The position numbers and the translations under genes are program-made. From contig NZ_NBBI01000001.1 in assembly GCF_002197685.1 (NCBI RefSeq), positions 806,001 to 870,000 of the forward strand: 64,000 bases of DNA. Direction: 5' to 3'. The stretch comes from Sphingomonas dokdonensis. GTDB taxonomy: Bacteria; Pseudomonadota; Alphaproteobacteria; Sphingomonadales; Sphingomonadaceae. Below the pieces are notes generated by a model that saw only the letters and a program-made list of their open reading frames with translations, searched no databases and had not been told where the DNA came from. Below, in pieces: positions 1 through 9,184 of this stretch. Positions within the stretch are counted from its first letter, which is position 1; every line of letters begins with the position of its first letter.

Positions 1-501
1 GGCGGCACCGACGGGATTGCGGAAAGCCGTCGGCTCGACATCCTGGCAGCGATCTTCGGCGATCGCCTGTTCGATCGGCTCCGCTCGGTGGCGGGGGCGA
101 GCTACAGCCCGAGCGCGGTCAGCCAGTGGCCTCTGGGGCTGAAGAACGGTGGTCGCGTGCTCGCGGTCGGCCAGGTTGCACCGGAAAACGTCGATCTGTT
201 CTTCAAGCTGAGCCGGGAGATTGCCGCCGAGTTGGCGACCAAACCGGTCAGCGACGACGAGTTGCGGCGCGCGATCGGGCCAATGATGCAGTATCTGTCG
301 CGTGCCTCGTCCGGCAACCAGTTCTGGCTGCTTCAGGTGAGTGGCGGGGCCTATGACCCGCGCCGGCTGGATGGCGCCCGGACGCTCGTCACCGATTACA
401 TGTCGATCACGCCGCAAGTGCTGCAAGCGACGGCCGCCAAGTATCTGCAGCCGGCAAAGGACTGGACGCTGACGGTCCTGCCGAAGGACGTCGCAAAGTA
501 G
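1..501 (+). CDS. M16 family zinc metallopeptidase, C-terminal fragment
   Basis: The reading frame is open from the first base of the window, so the gene begins upstream and only about 166 C-terminal residues are visible. They resemble the C-terminal substrate-binding half of M16 (insulinase/processing peptidase-like) proteins: a segment of GRVLAVGQVAPENV type, then a long helix ending in a VSDDELRRA segment, then a final strand LTVLPKDVAK. The zinc-binding HXXEH motif lies in the N-terminal half and is not in view, so I cannot tell whether this is an active protease or an inactive partner. A GTG at 88 could be mistaken for a start, but the same frame carries clear family sequence upstream of it. 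It is followed by a strong terminator and a convergent gene. Confidence 0.8.
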   Translation, partial: GGTDGIAESRRLDILAAIFGDRLFDRLRSVAGASYSPSAVSQWPLGLKNGGRVLAVGQVAPENVDLFFKLSREIAAELATKPVSDDELRRAIGPMMQYLSRASSGNQFWLLQVSGGAYDPRRLDGARTLVTDYMSITPQVLQATAAKYLQPAKDWTLTVLPKDVAK

Positions 502-516
502 CGCTGCTGTGGAGAG

Positions 517-552
517 GGACGCCGGTGGTGAAAACCGGCGTCCTTCTTGGTT
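517..552 (+). terminator. Rho-independent terminator after the M16 peptidase gene
   Basis: There is a perfect 10-bp inverted repeat, 517-526 with 534-543, around a 7-base loop. It is followed by a T-rich stretch starting TTCTTGG. It lies 16 bases after the peptidase stop codon and between convergent genes. Confidence 0.8.
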
Positions 553-584
553 TCGGCCGATCGCTCGCCGAGACCTGACGTGCC

Positions 585-2372
585 TTAGCCCTTGTAGAGC
601 GCCTCAAGCCGATCGCCATAGACACTGCGCAGCACGTGGCGGCGGATCTTCAGGCTGGGTGTCAGCTGCTCGTTTTCGATCGTGAACGGTTCGTCAGCCA
701 GGATGAAGCGGCGCACGCGCTCGGTGACCGACAGGTCCTTGTTGGTGCGCTCCACCGCCGCGCCGATCGCCGCGCGATAGTCGGCATCCTGGGCGAGCGA
801 GGCGAAGTCGCACTTCGTACCGCGCGCGGCGCAGAATTCCTGCGTCCATTCGGGGTCCGGTACGATCACCGCCACCATATGCGGCTTGCGGTCACCGGCG
901 ATCATCGCCTGCATGATCTCGGGCTGAAGGGTCAGCATCCCCTCCACCTTCTGGGGCGCGACATTCTCGCCCTTGTCGTTGATGATGAGATCCTTCTTGC
1001 GGTCGGTGATCTTGATCCGGCCGACGCCATCGATCACCCCGATGTCGCCGGTGTGCAGCCAGCCGTCGTGCAGCACGCGCGCCGTCTCGGCCGGATTGCG
1101 CCAATAGCCGTGCATGACGAGTTCGCCGCGCACCAGGATCTCGCCATCCTCGGCGATCCTCACCTCCGTGTGCGGCAGCGGCGGGCCGACGCTGTCTACT
1201 GTCACGCCGACCTTGGGGCGATTGCACGAGATGACCGGCCCGGCCTCGGTCTGGCCATAGCCTTGGAGGAAGGTGACGCCGAGCGACTGGAAGAACACGC
1301 CCACCTCCGGTGTTAGCGGCGCACCGCCGGACACCATCGCCTTCATCCGCCCGCCGAACTTCTGTGCGATGCGCGGCTTGAACAGGCGGTCGACCAACAG
1401 CGCCTTCGGTCGGTCGATCAGCCGCAGCGTACCCGCCGCGCGCCGCTCGCCGATCTCCAGCGCGGCGCTCAGCAGCCGTTCGGACAAGCCGCCCTGTTTG
1501 GCGATCGCCTTGCCGATGCGCAGCCGCAGCACCTCGAACAGGCGGGGCACCACGAACATGATCGTGGGGTGCACCTCCTCCATGTTGGCGGCGAGCTTCT
1601 CCAGCCCTTCGGCGTAATAGATCTGCCCGCCCATCGCGATCGGCAGCATCTGCCCGCCGGTATGCTCGTAAGCGTGGCTGAGCGGCAGGAACGACAGGAA
1701 CACTTCGTCACCCCAGCCCAGATCCTCCGAGATCACGTCCGCGCAGCCGGCGATGTTGTGGAGGATCGCGCCATGATGCTGCATCACGCCGCGTGGCGCG
1801 CCGCCGGTGCCCGAGGTGTAGATGATGCAGGCGGTGTCGGCGCGGGTGAAGGTGGCCGTGCTCGCGATCGCTTGGGGATCGGTCGCATGCTCCTCGATCA
1901 GCCCAGCCCAACTGCAACTGCGCACACCCAAGGGCCGCGGTCGAAGCTGGTCAAACGCGATCACCGTTTCAATGTGGGTGGTACGCAGCACCGCCTTCAG
2001 TAACGAGTCTGCCAGCTTCTGCGTCGACACGATCACCGCGCGCGCGCCGGAATTCTCGATGATGTGCGCATGATCGCGCTCGGTGTTGGTAATGTAGGTC
2101 GGCACGGTGATGCAGCCTGCGCCCATGATCGCAAGGTCGCTGATGCACCATTCGGGGCGGTTCTCGCTGATCAGCATCACGCGGTCGCCCGGCTGCAGCC
2201 CGATCGATTTCAGCGCCGCGGCGAGACTCGCGACCTGCCGCGCGGCCTCCGCCCAGCTGGTCTGCTGCCATGCTCCACCGCGCTTGGCCCACAGAAACGG
2301 CGCGTCACCCTTTTCCCGTGCGCGGGTGAAGAACATCGTCACGAGGTTCGGGAAATGCTCGAGCTGGCGCAT
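585..2372 (-). CDS. Long-chain fatty acid--CoA ligase (AMP-forming)
   Basis: This 595-residue member of the acyl-adenylate-forming superfamily should activate long-chain fatty acids to acyl-CoA through an acyl-AMP intermediate in the cytoplasm or at the inner membrane. Visible motifs are the phosphate-binding loop IIYTSGTGGAPRG (about residues 183-195), GYGQTEAGP near 370, GWLHTGDIG near 435 and DRKKDLI near 455. The length matches FadD15/FACS-type enzymes. The loop reads TSGTGGAPRG rather than the commoner TSGTTGxPKG. I chose the ATG at 2372 because GAGAGAGGA lies about 7 bases upstream; an in-frame TTG at 2390 has no such support. The gene faces the M16 gene and lies downstream of the gamma-glutamyltransferase on the same strand. 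The exact chain-length preference cannot be read from the sequence. Confidence 0.9.
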   Translation of the reverse strand: MRQLEHFPNLVTMFFTRAREKGDAPFLWAKRGGAWQQTSWAEAARQVASLAAALKSIGLQPGDRVMLISENRPEWCISDLAIMGAGCITVPTYITNTERDHAHIIENSGARAVIVSTQKLADSLLKAVLRTTHIETVIAFDQLRPRPLGVRSCSWAGLIEEHATDPQAIASTATFTRADTACIIYTSGTGGAPRGVMQHHGAILHNIAGCADVISEDLGWGDEVFLSFLPLSHAYEHTGGQMLPIAMGGQIYYAEGLEKLAANMEEVHPTIMFVVPRLFEVLRLRIGKAIAKQGGLSERLLSAALEIGERRAAGTLRLIDRPKALLVDRLFKPRIAQKFGGRMKAMVSGGAPLTPEVGVFFQSLGVTFLQGYGQTEAGPVISCNRPKVGVTVDSVGPPLPHTEVRIAEDGEILVRGELVMHGYWRNPAETARVLHDGWLHTGDIGVIDGVGRIKITDRKKDLIINDKGENVAPQKVEGMLTLQPEIMQAMIAGDRKPHMVAVIVPDPEWTQEFCAARGTKCDFASLAQDADYRAAIGAAVERTNKDLSVTERVRRFILADEPFTIENEQLTPSLKIRRHVLRSVYGDRLEALYKG

Positions 2373-2422
2373 GGCCGCATCCTCTCTCAATGCTGGCTTT
2401 CTCTGCTGGCGCTATCGGCCGC

Positions 2423-4147
2423 TTATTGCTGAAGTGCGGTGCCTACGCTGCGCGGATCGGCGGCGCCGCGCCAGCCGGCGGCGGTCTTCTCCGCGGCATT
2501 GGCCTTCAGCCCCAGCTTCGCCACCGATACCTTGTGGCCCATCGCCTCAAGCGCGGGCTTCATCGCCGGCAGGTTGGTGCCCTGTTCCAGCACCAGCCCG
2601 TCCTTGTTGAAGAATACCAGGCCCTGGCCGAGCGCCTCGCGCGCTGGCATGCCCCAGTCGAAATGCGCGATGATCGCCTTGGCGACCTGCATGATGATCG
2701 TCTTGCCGCCGGCCGCACCGACGGTGAACACCGGCTTGCCGCTCGCATCGTAGACGATCGTCGGGGACATTGAGGACAGCGGGCGCTTGCCCGGCTGCAC
2801 GCGATTGGCGACGGGGGCACCGTCCTTCTCGGGGGCGAGACTGAAGTCGGTCAGCTCGTTGTTCAGGACGTAGCCGTTGGCCATCAACTGGCTGCCGAAC
2901 GGCATTTCGATGGTCGAGGTCATGGTGGCGATGTCACCGGCTGCATCGATCGCAATAAAATGCGTTGTGCCATGCTCGTTACGCTGCGGCGCGCTGGTCC
3001 GCGGCGGGGCGCCCGGCGGCGTGCCCGGTTCGTAGCTGCCGAGCGCACGCGTTTCGGAGATCAGCCCGGAGCGCTTGGCGATGTACCCGCGGTCGATCAG
3101 CCCGGCGACCGGCACGTCGACGAAATCCGCATCACCAAGATATTTGTCGCGATCGGCGTAGGCGAGCTGCATTGCCTCGCCGATCAGATGCCAGGCGACC
3201 GGCGAATCCTTGCCGAGCTTGGCGAGATCGAACCGCTCCAGCATGCCGAGCACCTGGAGAACGGTGGTGGCACCGGAGGACGGCGGCCCCATGCCGCACA
3301 CCTTGTAACTGCGATAGGTGCCGCACACCGGCGCACGCTCGGTCGCCTGATATTTGGCGAGATCGGCCTCGGTGATATCTCCCGGCGCGACCTTGCTGGT
3401 GGTAACGGCGGCGACCAGCGCCTTGGCGTTCTGGCCGCGGTAGAAGGCGTCAGGGCCTTCGGCGGCGATCCGGCGCAGCAGCTTGGCAAGCGTCGGGTTG
3501 GTGATCCGGTCGCCCTCCGCCAGCGGCTTGCCGGCGCGCGAATACATGCCGGCGATGGTCGGGAAGCGGCTTGTCGCCTTGGCGACGCCGGTTGAGGTGC
3601 CGCCCTCCGGCCCGGCGACGGCGGTCGTGCCGCCGGTCCACATCGGCGTCAGGTTCGTGCTGGCGGCGGCCATCGGGCGGGTCACCGAATAGCCGTTCTC
3701 CGCCAGCCGGATCGCGGGGGCGAACAGCGCCTTCCACGGCAGCTTGCCCCATTTCCTATTGGCGAGCGCGGCAAGGCGCACGTTGCCGGGCACGCCGACC
3801 GATCGGCCGCCGGGGAACGCTTCGACAAACGGCACCGGCTTGCCGTCGGGACCCAGGAAGCGCTGCGGCGTCGCCGCCATAGGTGCGCGCTCGCGCCCGT
3901 CGATCGTCTCCAGCGGGCCCTTGGCGGATTGATGGACCAGGAAACCGCCGCCCCCGATGCCGCTCGACTGCGGCTCCACGACGGTCAGCGCAAGCATCAT
4001 CGCCATCGCCGCGTCCGCCGCCGATCCACCGGCACGCAGGATCTCGCGACCCGCCTCCGTGGCGCGCGGGTCGGCGGAGGTGACCATTCCCTGCGCAGCG
4101 GCGGGGAGGGGGGCGAGCAATGCGGCGAGCGCCAGCAGGTTCTTCAT
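2423..4147 (-). CDS. ggt: Gamma-glutamyltransferase precursor
   Basis: This 574-residue exported enzyme belongs to the Ntn-hydrolase family. It hydrolyses or transfers the gamma-glutamyl group of glutathione and related peptides in the periplasm. The N-terminus MKNLLALAALLAPLPAAAQG is a Sec signal peptide, which fixes the start at 4147 rather than at 4183. The proenzyme cleaves itself at a conserved Thr: here the motif HGTTHF puts the nucleophile at Thr394 (codon 2966-2968), giving a large and a small subunit of normal size. Other family marks are SSGIGGGGFL near the N-terminus, GPPSSGATT, and PLSSMSPT in the small subunit. It lies between pyrD and the acyl-CoA ligase on the same strand. Its ribosome binding site is weak. 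Confidence 0.93.
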   Translation of the reverse strand: MKNLLALAALLAPLPAAAQGMVTSADPRATEAGREILRAGGSAADAAMAMMLALTVVEPQSSGIGGGGFLVHQSAKGPLETIDGRERAPMAATPQRFLGPDGKPVPFVEAFPGGRSVGVPGNVRLAALANRKWGKLPWKALFAPAIRLAENGYSVTRPMAAASTNLTPMWTGGTTAVAGPEGGTSTGVAKATSRFPTIAGMYSRAGKPLAEGDRITNPTLAKLLRRIAAEGPDAFYRGQNAKALVAAVTTSKVAPGDITEADLAKYQATERAPVCGTYRSYKVCGMGPPSSGATTVLQVLGMLERFDLAKLGKDSPVAWHLIGEAMQLAYADRDKYLGDADFVDVPVAGLIDRGYIAKRSGLISETRALGSYEPGTPPGAPPRTSAPQRNEHGTTHFIAIDAAGDIATMTSTIEMPFGSQLMANGYVLNNELTDFSLAPEKDGAPVANRVQPGKRPLSSMSPTIVYDASGKPVFTVGAAGGKTIIMQVAKAIIAHFDWGMPAREALGQGLVFFNKDGLVLEQGTNLPAMKPALEAMGHKVSVAKLGLKANAAEKTAAGWRGAADPRSVGTALQQ

Positions 4148-4179
4148 GGAGCGCGACCCTATCGGCGCCTTCCGCCGCG

Positions 4180-5208
4180 TCAACCGGCACCCACTGCCGA
4201 CGACACTGACGCATATCCGTCACGCCGCAGCAGCGCGGCCAGATCGCGCAGGATGCGGAGCGGCAGGCCAGGGCCGGCATAGACCATCGCGCTGTACAGC
4301 TGGACGAGGCTCGCGCCGGCGCGGATGCGGGCATAGGCCTCCGCCCCGCTGTCGATGCCGCCAACGGCGATCAGCGGGATCGCGGCGCCCGTCGCGGTGC
4401 GGAACTCGGCCAGCTTCTGCCGCGCGAGCGCCTTCAGCGGTGCACCCGACAGGCCGCCGCTCTCGCCGGCATTGGCGGACGAAAGCGGCGGACGAGAGAT
4501 GGTGGTGTTGCCGAGGATCAGCGCGTCGAGACGATGATCGATTACGGCCCGCGCGATGTCGTCGATCGCCGCGACATCGAGATCGGGCGCGACCTTCAGG
4601 AACAACGGCCGGCTGCCCGCGGCTTCTCGTGTCGCAGCCAACAGGTCGCGGAGTGCCGCGCCATGCTGGAGGTCGCGCAAGCCCGGTGTGTTGGGCGAGC
4701 TGACGTTGATGGTCACGTAATCGGCCACCTTAGCGGCCGCGGTCACCCCGCCGACGTAATCGGCGATGCGGTCCGCGGCATCCTTGTTCGCTCCGACGTT
4801 GAGCCCCATCACGCCGCGCCGCTTAGCAGGCAACCGGTGAAGTGCCGCCGACAGCCCGCCGTTGTTGAAGCCCATGCGGTTGATCACCGCGCCGTCTTCC
4901 ACCAGCCGGAACAGGCGGGGCTTAAGATTGCCCGGCTGCGCGAGCGGGGTAAGCGTACCCACCTCCACTGCGCCGAAGCCGAGTGCGTGTAGTCCGGTGA
5001 CCGCCTCGCCATCCTTATCGACTCCGGCGGCGACGCCGAGTGGATTGGCGAAGTCCAGCCCTGCGACTCGCGTCGCCAGCACCGGATCGGCAACGACGCG
5101 GGCGCCCGGCGTACCGATCCGGCCCCAGGCGGCGAGGCCGCGTATGGTGAGGCGATGCGCGCGCTCGGCATCGAGAGCGAACAGGGCGGGGCGCAGCGCA
5201 AAGGTCAT
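4180..5208 (-). CDS. pyrD: Dihydroorotate dehydrogenase (quinone), class 2
   Basis: This 342-residue flavoprotein oxidises dihydroorotate to orotate, the fourth step of UMP synthesis, and passes electrons to membrane quinone. Class 2 is shown by the N-terminal hydrophobic helical extension (LRPALFALDAERAHRL) and by a serine in the active-site loop INVSSPNTPGLRDLQ (the two serines are residues 170-171), where class 1 enzymes have cysteine. FMN-binding signatures include the GVAAGVDKDG segment and VGGIDSGAEAYARIRAGAS near the C-terminus. The start ATG at 5208 faces the iron-sulfur operon across a 167-base divergent region. pyrB and a pyrC-like gene lie about 54 kb away in this window, so the pathway is dispersed. 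Confidence 0.95.
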   Translation of the reverse strand: MTFALRPALFALDAERAHRLTIRGLAAWGRIGTPGARVVADPVLATRVAGLDFANPLGVAAGVDKDGEAVTGLHALGFGAVEVGTLTPLAQPGNLKPRLFRLVEDGAVINRMGFNNGGLSAALHRLPAKRRGVMGLNVGANKDAADRIADYVGGVTAAAKVADYVTINVSSPNTPGLRDLQHGAALRDLLAATREAAGSRPLFLKVAPDLDVAAIDDIARAVIDHRLDALILGNTTISRPPLSSANAGESGGLSGAPLKALARQKLAEFRTATGAAIPLIAVGGIDSGAEAYARIRAGASLVQLYSAMVYAGPGLPLRILRDLAALLRRDGYASVSSAVGAG

Positions 5209-5334
5209 GCCTCGTCCGGTGCCCGCGAAGCGACGGTGAAATCAAGAGGTGAGATCCGACGCGCGCTGGTTCGGCGCAGCGCTGATGCGCCGCAACACAG
5301 GCGGTTGATTTCCGTACGTGGCGCGCCCATCTGA

Positions 5335-5360
5335 CAATCGGAACGAAACAGTCCGATTTG
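5335..5360 (+). promoter_or_regulatory. Candidate operator of the Rrf2/suf operon
   Basis: An inverted repeat AATCGGA (5336-5342) and TCCGATT (5352-5358), with a 9-base spacer, lies 18-40 bases before the start codon of the Rrf2 regulator. Members of this family bind dyads near their own promoters, so autoregulation is a natural guess. The repeat is seen directly; its function is inference. Confidence 0.4.
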
Positions 5361-5375
5361 AGAATAGCTCGCAAC

Positions 5376-5837
5376 ATGCGCTTGTCCAGCCTTGCCGATT
5401 ATGCCGTCGTCATGATGACGGCCGCGGCGCGCCATTGCGGCGGGCTGGCGCGTGTCAACGCGACAAGCCTGGCCGAAGAGACCGGCGTGCCGCTGCCGAC
5501 CGCGCAGAAGCTGGTCAGCCGGCTGTCGTCTGCCGGGTTGATCGAGAGCACGCGCGGCACGGGCGGTGGGTTTCGCCTGTCTCGGCCGCCCGCCGCGATC
5601 ACGCTTGCTGACATCATCGAAGCGGTGGAGGGGCCGATCGCGCTCACCAACTGCGTCGATCCGTCGCACCACGAATGTGCGCTTGACGGCACGTGCCGCG
5701 TGAAGCCGCATTGGCCGGTGGTGAACAATGCGGTTCGCGGCGCACTGGCGGGCGTGACCCTGACGCAGCTTGCCGGACAATCCTTGCCCGCTCCCCATGA
5801 GGGGCGGACTACGCATGACATGAGAGTTGAAGCCTGA
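5376..5837 (+). CDS. Rrf2-family iron-sulfur-sensing regulator of the SUF operon
   Basis: This 153-residue winged-helix regulator (IscR/Rrf2 family) is the first gene of the suf operon and probably adjusts its transcription to cluster supply. The N-terminus [14 protein letters not shown] and the helix-turn-helix with [16 protein letters not shown] match the family. Three cysteines (Cys93, Cys101, Cys107) and His112 lie in the segment [15 protein letters not shown] through CRVKPHW, matching the cluster-ligand pattern of alphaproteobacterial SUF regulators. An upstream TTG at 5358 is in frame, but ATG 5376 fits the family's N-terminus. Its stop overlaps the sufB start by one base (TGATG), so expression is coupled. 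An inverted repeat just upstream may be its own operator. Confidence 0.9.
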   Translation: MRLSSLADYAVVMMTAAARHCGGLARVNATSLAEETGVPLPTAQKLVSRLSSAGLIESTRGTGGGFRLSRPPAAITLADIIEAVEGPIALTNCVDPSHHECALDGTCRVKPHWPVVNNAVRGALAGVTLTQLAGQSLPAPHEGRTTHDMRVEA

Positions 5838-7300
5838 TGGCCACCAAGAACGCCGAGGCGCTCGCCGCCGTATCCAAGAAGTACGAGTGGGGCTTTGCCA
5901 CCGAGATTGAGCAGGACTTCGCGCCCAAGGGGCTGAGCGAGGACACGGTGCGCTATATCTCCGCCAAGAAGGGCGAGCCCGAGTGGATGCTCGACTGGCG
6001 GCTGAAGGCCTATCGCAAGTGGCTGACCATGGCATCGCCGGACTGGGCCAAGCTCAACGTGCCGCCGATCGATTATCAGGACGCATATTATTATGCGGAG
6101 CCGAAGCAGAAGAAGACGATCGCGTCTTTGGACGAGCTCGACCCGGAGATCCGCCGCACATACGAGAAGCTCGGCATTCCGATTGCCGAGCAGGAAGTGC
6201 TCGCCGGCGTCGAGGGTGCGCGCAAGGTCGCGGTCGACGCGGTGTTCGACAGCGTCAGTGTGGCAACGACGTTTCGCGAGGAGCTGAAGGCCGCCGGCGT
6301 CATCTTCCTGTCGATCTCCGAAGCGATCCGCGAATATCCCGAGCTGGTGAAGAAGTGGCTCGGCAAGGTCGTGCCGCAGCATGATAATTACTTCGCGACG
6401 CTGAACAGCGCGGTCTTTTCCGATGGCACCTTCGTGTACATCCCGGAAGGTGTGCGCTGCCCGATGGAGCTTTCGACCTATTTCCGCATCAACGCGGAAA
6501 ATACCGGGCAGTTCGAGCGCACGCTGATCGTCGCCGACAAGGGGGCGTACGTCTCATACCTCGAGGGCTGCACCGCCCCGATGCGCGACGAAAACCAGCT
6601 CCACGCTGCGGTGGTCGAGCTGGTCGCGCTGGACGACGCCGAGATCAAATACTCGACCGTCCAAAACTGGTATCCGGGCGACGAGAATGGCGTGGGTGGC
6701 ATCTACAATTTCGTCACCAAGCGCGCGTTGTGCCAGGGCAAGAACAGCAAGGTTTCGTGGACGCAGGTCGAAACCGGCTCCGCGGTGACGTGGAAGTATC
6801 CGTCCTGCGTTCTCGCGGGCGACGGCAGCGTCGGTGAGTTCTACTCGGTTGCGGTGACCAACAATCGCCAGCAGGCGGACACCGGCACCAAGATGATTCA
6901 CCTCGGCAAGAACACTCGCTCGACGATCGTGTCGAAGGGGATCAGCGCCGGCCGTTCGGACAACACCTATCGCGGGCTGGTGCGCGTCGCGCCTACCGCG
7001 GAGGGCGTGCGCAACTTCACCCAGTGCGACAGCCTGCTGCTGGGCGACCAGTGCGGTGCACATACGGTGCCGTACATCGAGGTCCGCAACCCGAGCGCGC
7101 AGATCGAGCACGAGGCGACCACGTCGAAGATCAGCGAGGACCAGCTGTTCTACGCCATGTCGCGCGGCCTCGATCAGGAAGCCGCCGTGGCGCTGATCGT
7201 CAACGGCTTCGCGCGGGAGGTGCTTCAGCAACTACCGATGGAATTCGCCGTCGAGGCGCAGAAGCTGCTGGGGATCAGCCTAGAGGGCTCGGTCGGATGA
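5837..7300 (+). CDS. sufB: Fe-S cluster assembly scaffold protein SufB
   Basis: This 487-residue core of the SufBC2D complex assembles iron-sulfur clusters in the cytosol from sulfur delivered by the cysteine desulfurase. The length and sequence are typical, with [38 protein letters not shown], and the beta-helix core segment [17 protein letters not shown] around residues 396-412, which holds conserved cysteines. The ATG overlaps the stop of the regulator by one base. The following gene, sufC, starts 64 bases after the sufB stop, the widest gap inside the operon. Confidence 0.97.
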   Translation: MATKNAEALAAVSKKYEWGFATEIEQDFAPKGLSEDTVRYISAKKGEPEWMLDWRLKAYRKWLTMASPDWAKLNVPPIDYQDAYYYAEPKQKKTIASLDELDPEIRRTYEKLGIPIAEQEVLAGVEGARKVAVDAVFDSVSVATTFREELKAAGVIFLSISEAIREYPELVKKWLGKVVPQHDNYFATLNSAVFSDGTFVYIPEGVRCPMELSTYFRINAENTGQFERTLIVADKGAYVSYLEGCTAPMRDENQLHAAVVELVALDDAEIKYSTVQNWYPGDENGVGGIYNFVTKRALCQGKNSKVSWTQVETGSAVTWKYPSCVLAGDGSVGEFYSVAVTNNRQQADTGTKMIHLGKNTRSTIVSKGISAGRSDNTYRGLVRVAPTAEGVRNFTQCDSLLLGDQCGAHTVPYIEVRNPSAQIEHEATTSKISEDQLFYAMSRGLDQEAAVALIVNGFAREVLQQLPMEFAVEAQKLLGISLEGSVG

Positions 7301-7364
7301 TCCGCGCCTCCGTCACTCACCTTTGCGGGTCGGCCGCTCCGACCGCCTTCATCTCGGAATGACC

Positions 7365-8108
7365 ATGCTCAAAATCGAAAACCTTCACGCCGAGATTGAC
7401 GGCAAGACGATCCTCAAGGGCCTCAACCTTTCCGTGAATGCGGGTGAGGTGCATGCGATCATGGGGCCGAATGGCGCCGGCAAGTCGACGCTCGGCTATG
7501 TGCTCGGCGGTCGCCCGGGCTATGAAGTCACCGAGGGCAGCATCACCTTCGATGGGCAGGACCTGCTCGAACTGGAACCGCACCAGCGCGCAGCCGCGGG
7601 CGTGTTCCTAGGCTTCCAATATCCGGTCGAGATTCCCGGCGTGTCGAACGTTCAGTTCCTGCGCGAGGCGCTGAACGCGCAGCGCGGCGGGCGGGGCGAG
7701 AAACCGCTGTCGGGGGGCGAGTTCCTGAAGCTGGCGCGCGAGGAAGCGAAGAAGCTCGACATGGACGCCGAGATGCTGAAGCGCCCGGTCAACGTCGGTT
7801 TTTCCGGCGGCGAGAAGAAGCGCAACGAGATGGTGCAGATGGGTGTCATCGATCCGAAGTTCGCGATTCTCGACGAGACGGACTCGGGCCTCGACATCGA
7901 CGCGCTGCGCATCGTCGGCGACGGCATCAACCGCATCATGCGCAAACCCGACAAGGCAGTGCTGCTCATCACGCACTACCAGCGGCTGCTCGACTATGTG
8001 AAGCCGGACTTCGTTCACGTTCTCGCCGACGGTCGGATCACCCGCTCGGGCGGTGCGGAGCTCGCGCATCAGCTCGAGCGTGAAGGCTATGCCGAGGTGG
8101 CGGCGTGA
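7365..8108 (+). CDS. sufC: Fe-S cluster assembly ATPase SufC
   Basis: This ABC-type ATPase of the SufBC2D scaffold is a soluble protein that is not tied to a transporter. The 247 residues carry Walker A GPNGAGKST (34-42), the signature FSGGEKKRNE beginning at 146, and Walker B FAILDETDSGLDID near 166-179. The start MLKIENLHAEIDG at 7365 fits the family; an ATG two codons earlier (7359) and a TTG at 7323 are alternatives. The stop overlaps the GTG start of sufD by four bases. Confidence 0.96.
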   Translation: MLKIENLHAEIDGKTILKGLNLSVNAGEVHAIMGPNGAGKSTLGYVLGGRPGYEVTEGSITFDGQDLLELEPHQRAAAGVFLGFQYPVEIPGVSNVQFLREALNAQRGGRGEKPLSGGEFLKLAREEAKKLDMDAEMLKRPVNVGFSGGEKKRNEMVQMGVIDPKFAILDETDSGLDIDALRIVGDGINRIMRKPDKAVLLITHYQRLLDYVKPDFVHVLADGRITRSGGAELAHQLEREGYAEVAA

Positions 8109-9184
8109 GCGACGCCGTGCTCGATCTACCCTCGACGCGCGAGGAGGCGTGGCGCTGGGCCGACCTGGGCGGTCTGGCGGCCGCCGCCGCGCTGGCGCCG
8201 GTTGCCGAACCCACGCACGAGTTCCTCGATCTTCCCGGTGCGCGCCTGTTGTTCGTGGATGGCGTGCTGGACGAGGGGCGTAGCAGGCTGTGCAATGTTC
8301 GTCTGACGACGCTGGAAGGCGACGATCATGCGCTCGGCCGCCGCGCCGCCGGCACCGGCTGGTCGCTGCGCCTCGACGCGCAGGGCGTGGCCGATCCGGT
8401 GCAGATCGTCCATGTCGCGACCGGCGGCGAGAACCATCTCGCGTCGGAAATTGTCCTGGCGGACGACGCAGTGGCGGAGGTCGTCGAGACGTTTGTCGGT
8501 GCCGGATGGCAGAATTGCTTCACCCGAACCCGGCTGGGCAAGGGTGCGCGGCTGATGCGCTCGGTACGGCTGCTCCAGCCGGCCGGATTCGTGTCGCTGC
8601 GGGAGGCGGCGGAGATCGGCGAGGCGGCGAGCCTCGTTGCCGTGTTTCTTGGTGCCGGCGGGCAGGGGAGCCGCATCGATGCGCAGCTCGTCATGGCGGG
8701 CGAGGGCGCGTTCGTGGAATATGGCGGCACGCTGCTAACCTCGGCCGAACAGAAGCAGGAGTGCGCGGTTCGCGTGAACCATGCGCAGCCCAACGGTGCG
8801 TCGCGCCAAGTTTGGCGCGCGGTGGCATCGGATCGCTCGCAGGTCAGTCTGGCCGCCGCGGTCGACGTCGCGCGGCATGCGCAGAAGACTGATGGCGAAC
8901 AGTCGCTGCGCGGCTTGTTGCTTCACCGCACCGCAACGGTGAACCTGAAGCCCGAGCTGGAGATCTTCGCCGACGACGTGAAGTGCGCGCACGGGGCCAC
9001 CGTGGGCGAGCTCGACAATCGTGCACTGTTCTATATGCAGAGCCGCGGCATCCCGAAGGCGCGGGCGCAGGCGATCCTCACGCGCGCGTTCGTCGCGGAC
9101 GCGCTGGAGCGGATCGGTGACGAGACGGTCCGCGCCGCGTTCGAGGCGGATGCCGATGCATGGCTGGACGCGGCGCTTCAGTGA
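8105..9184 (+). CDS. sufD: Fe-S cluster assembly protein SufD
   Basis: This 359-residue paralogue of SufB is the second beta-helix subunit of the SufBC2D scaffold. The diagnostic C-terminal core is present: LNLKPELEIF-type sequence (here NLKPELEIFADDVKCAHGAT) followed by ALFYMQSRGIPKARAQAIL. The N-terminal half is variable, as usual for SufD. It starts with GTG inside the last codons of sufC, and its stop overlaps the GTG of sufS by four bases, indicating one translationally coupled message. Confidence 0.95.
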   Translation: MSDAVLDLPSTREEAWRWADLGGLAAAAALAPVAEPTHEFLDLPGARLLFVDGVLDEGRSRLCNVRLTTLEGDDHALGRRAAGTGWSLRLDAQGVADPVQIVHVATGGENHLASEIVLADDAVAEVVETFVGAGWQNCFTRTRLGKGARLMRSVRLLQPAGFVSLREAAEIGEAASLVAVFLGAGGQGSRIDAQLVMAGEGAFVEYGGTLLTSAEQKQECAVRVNHAQPNGASRQVWRAVASDRSQVSLAAAVDVARHAQKTDGEQSLRGLLLHRTATVNLKPELEIFADDVKCAHGATVGELDNRALFYMQSRGIPKARAQAILTRAFVADALERIGDETVRAAFEADADAWLDAALQ

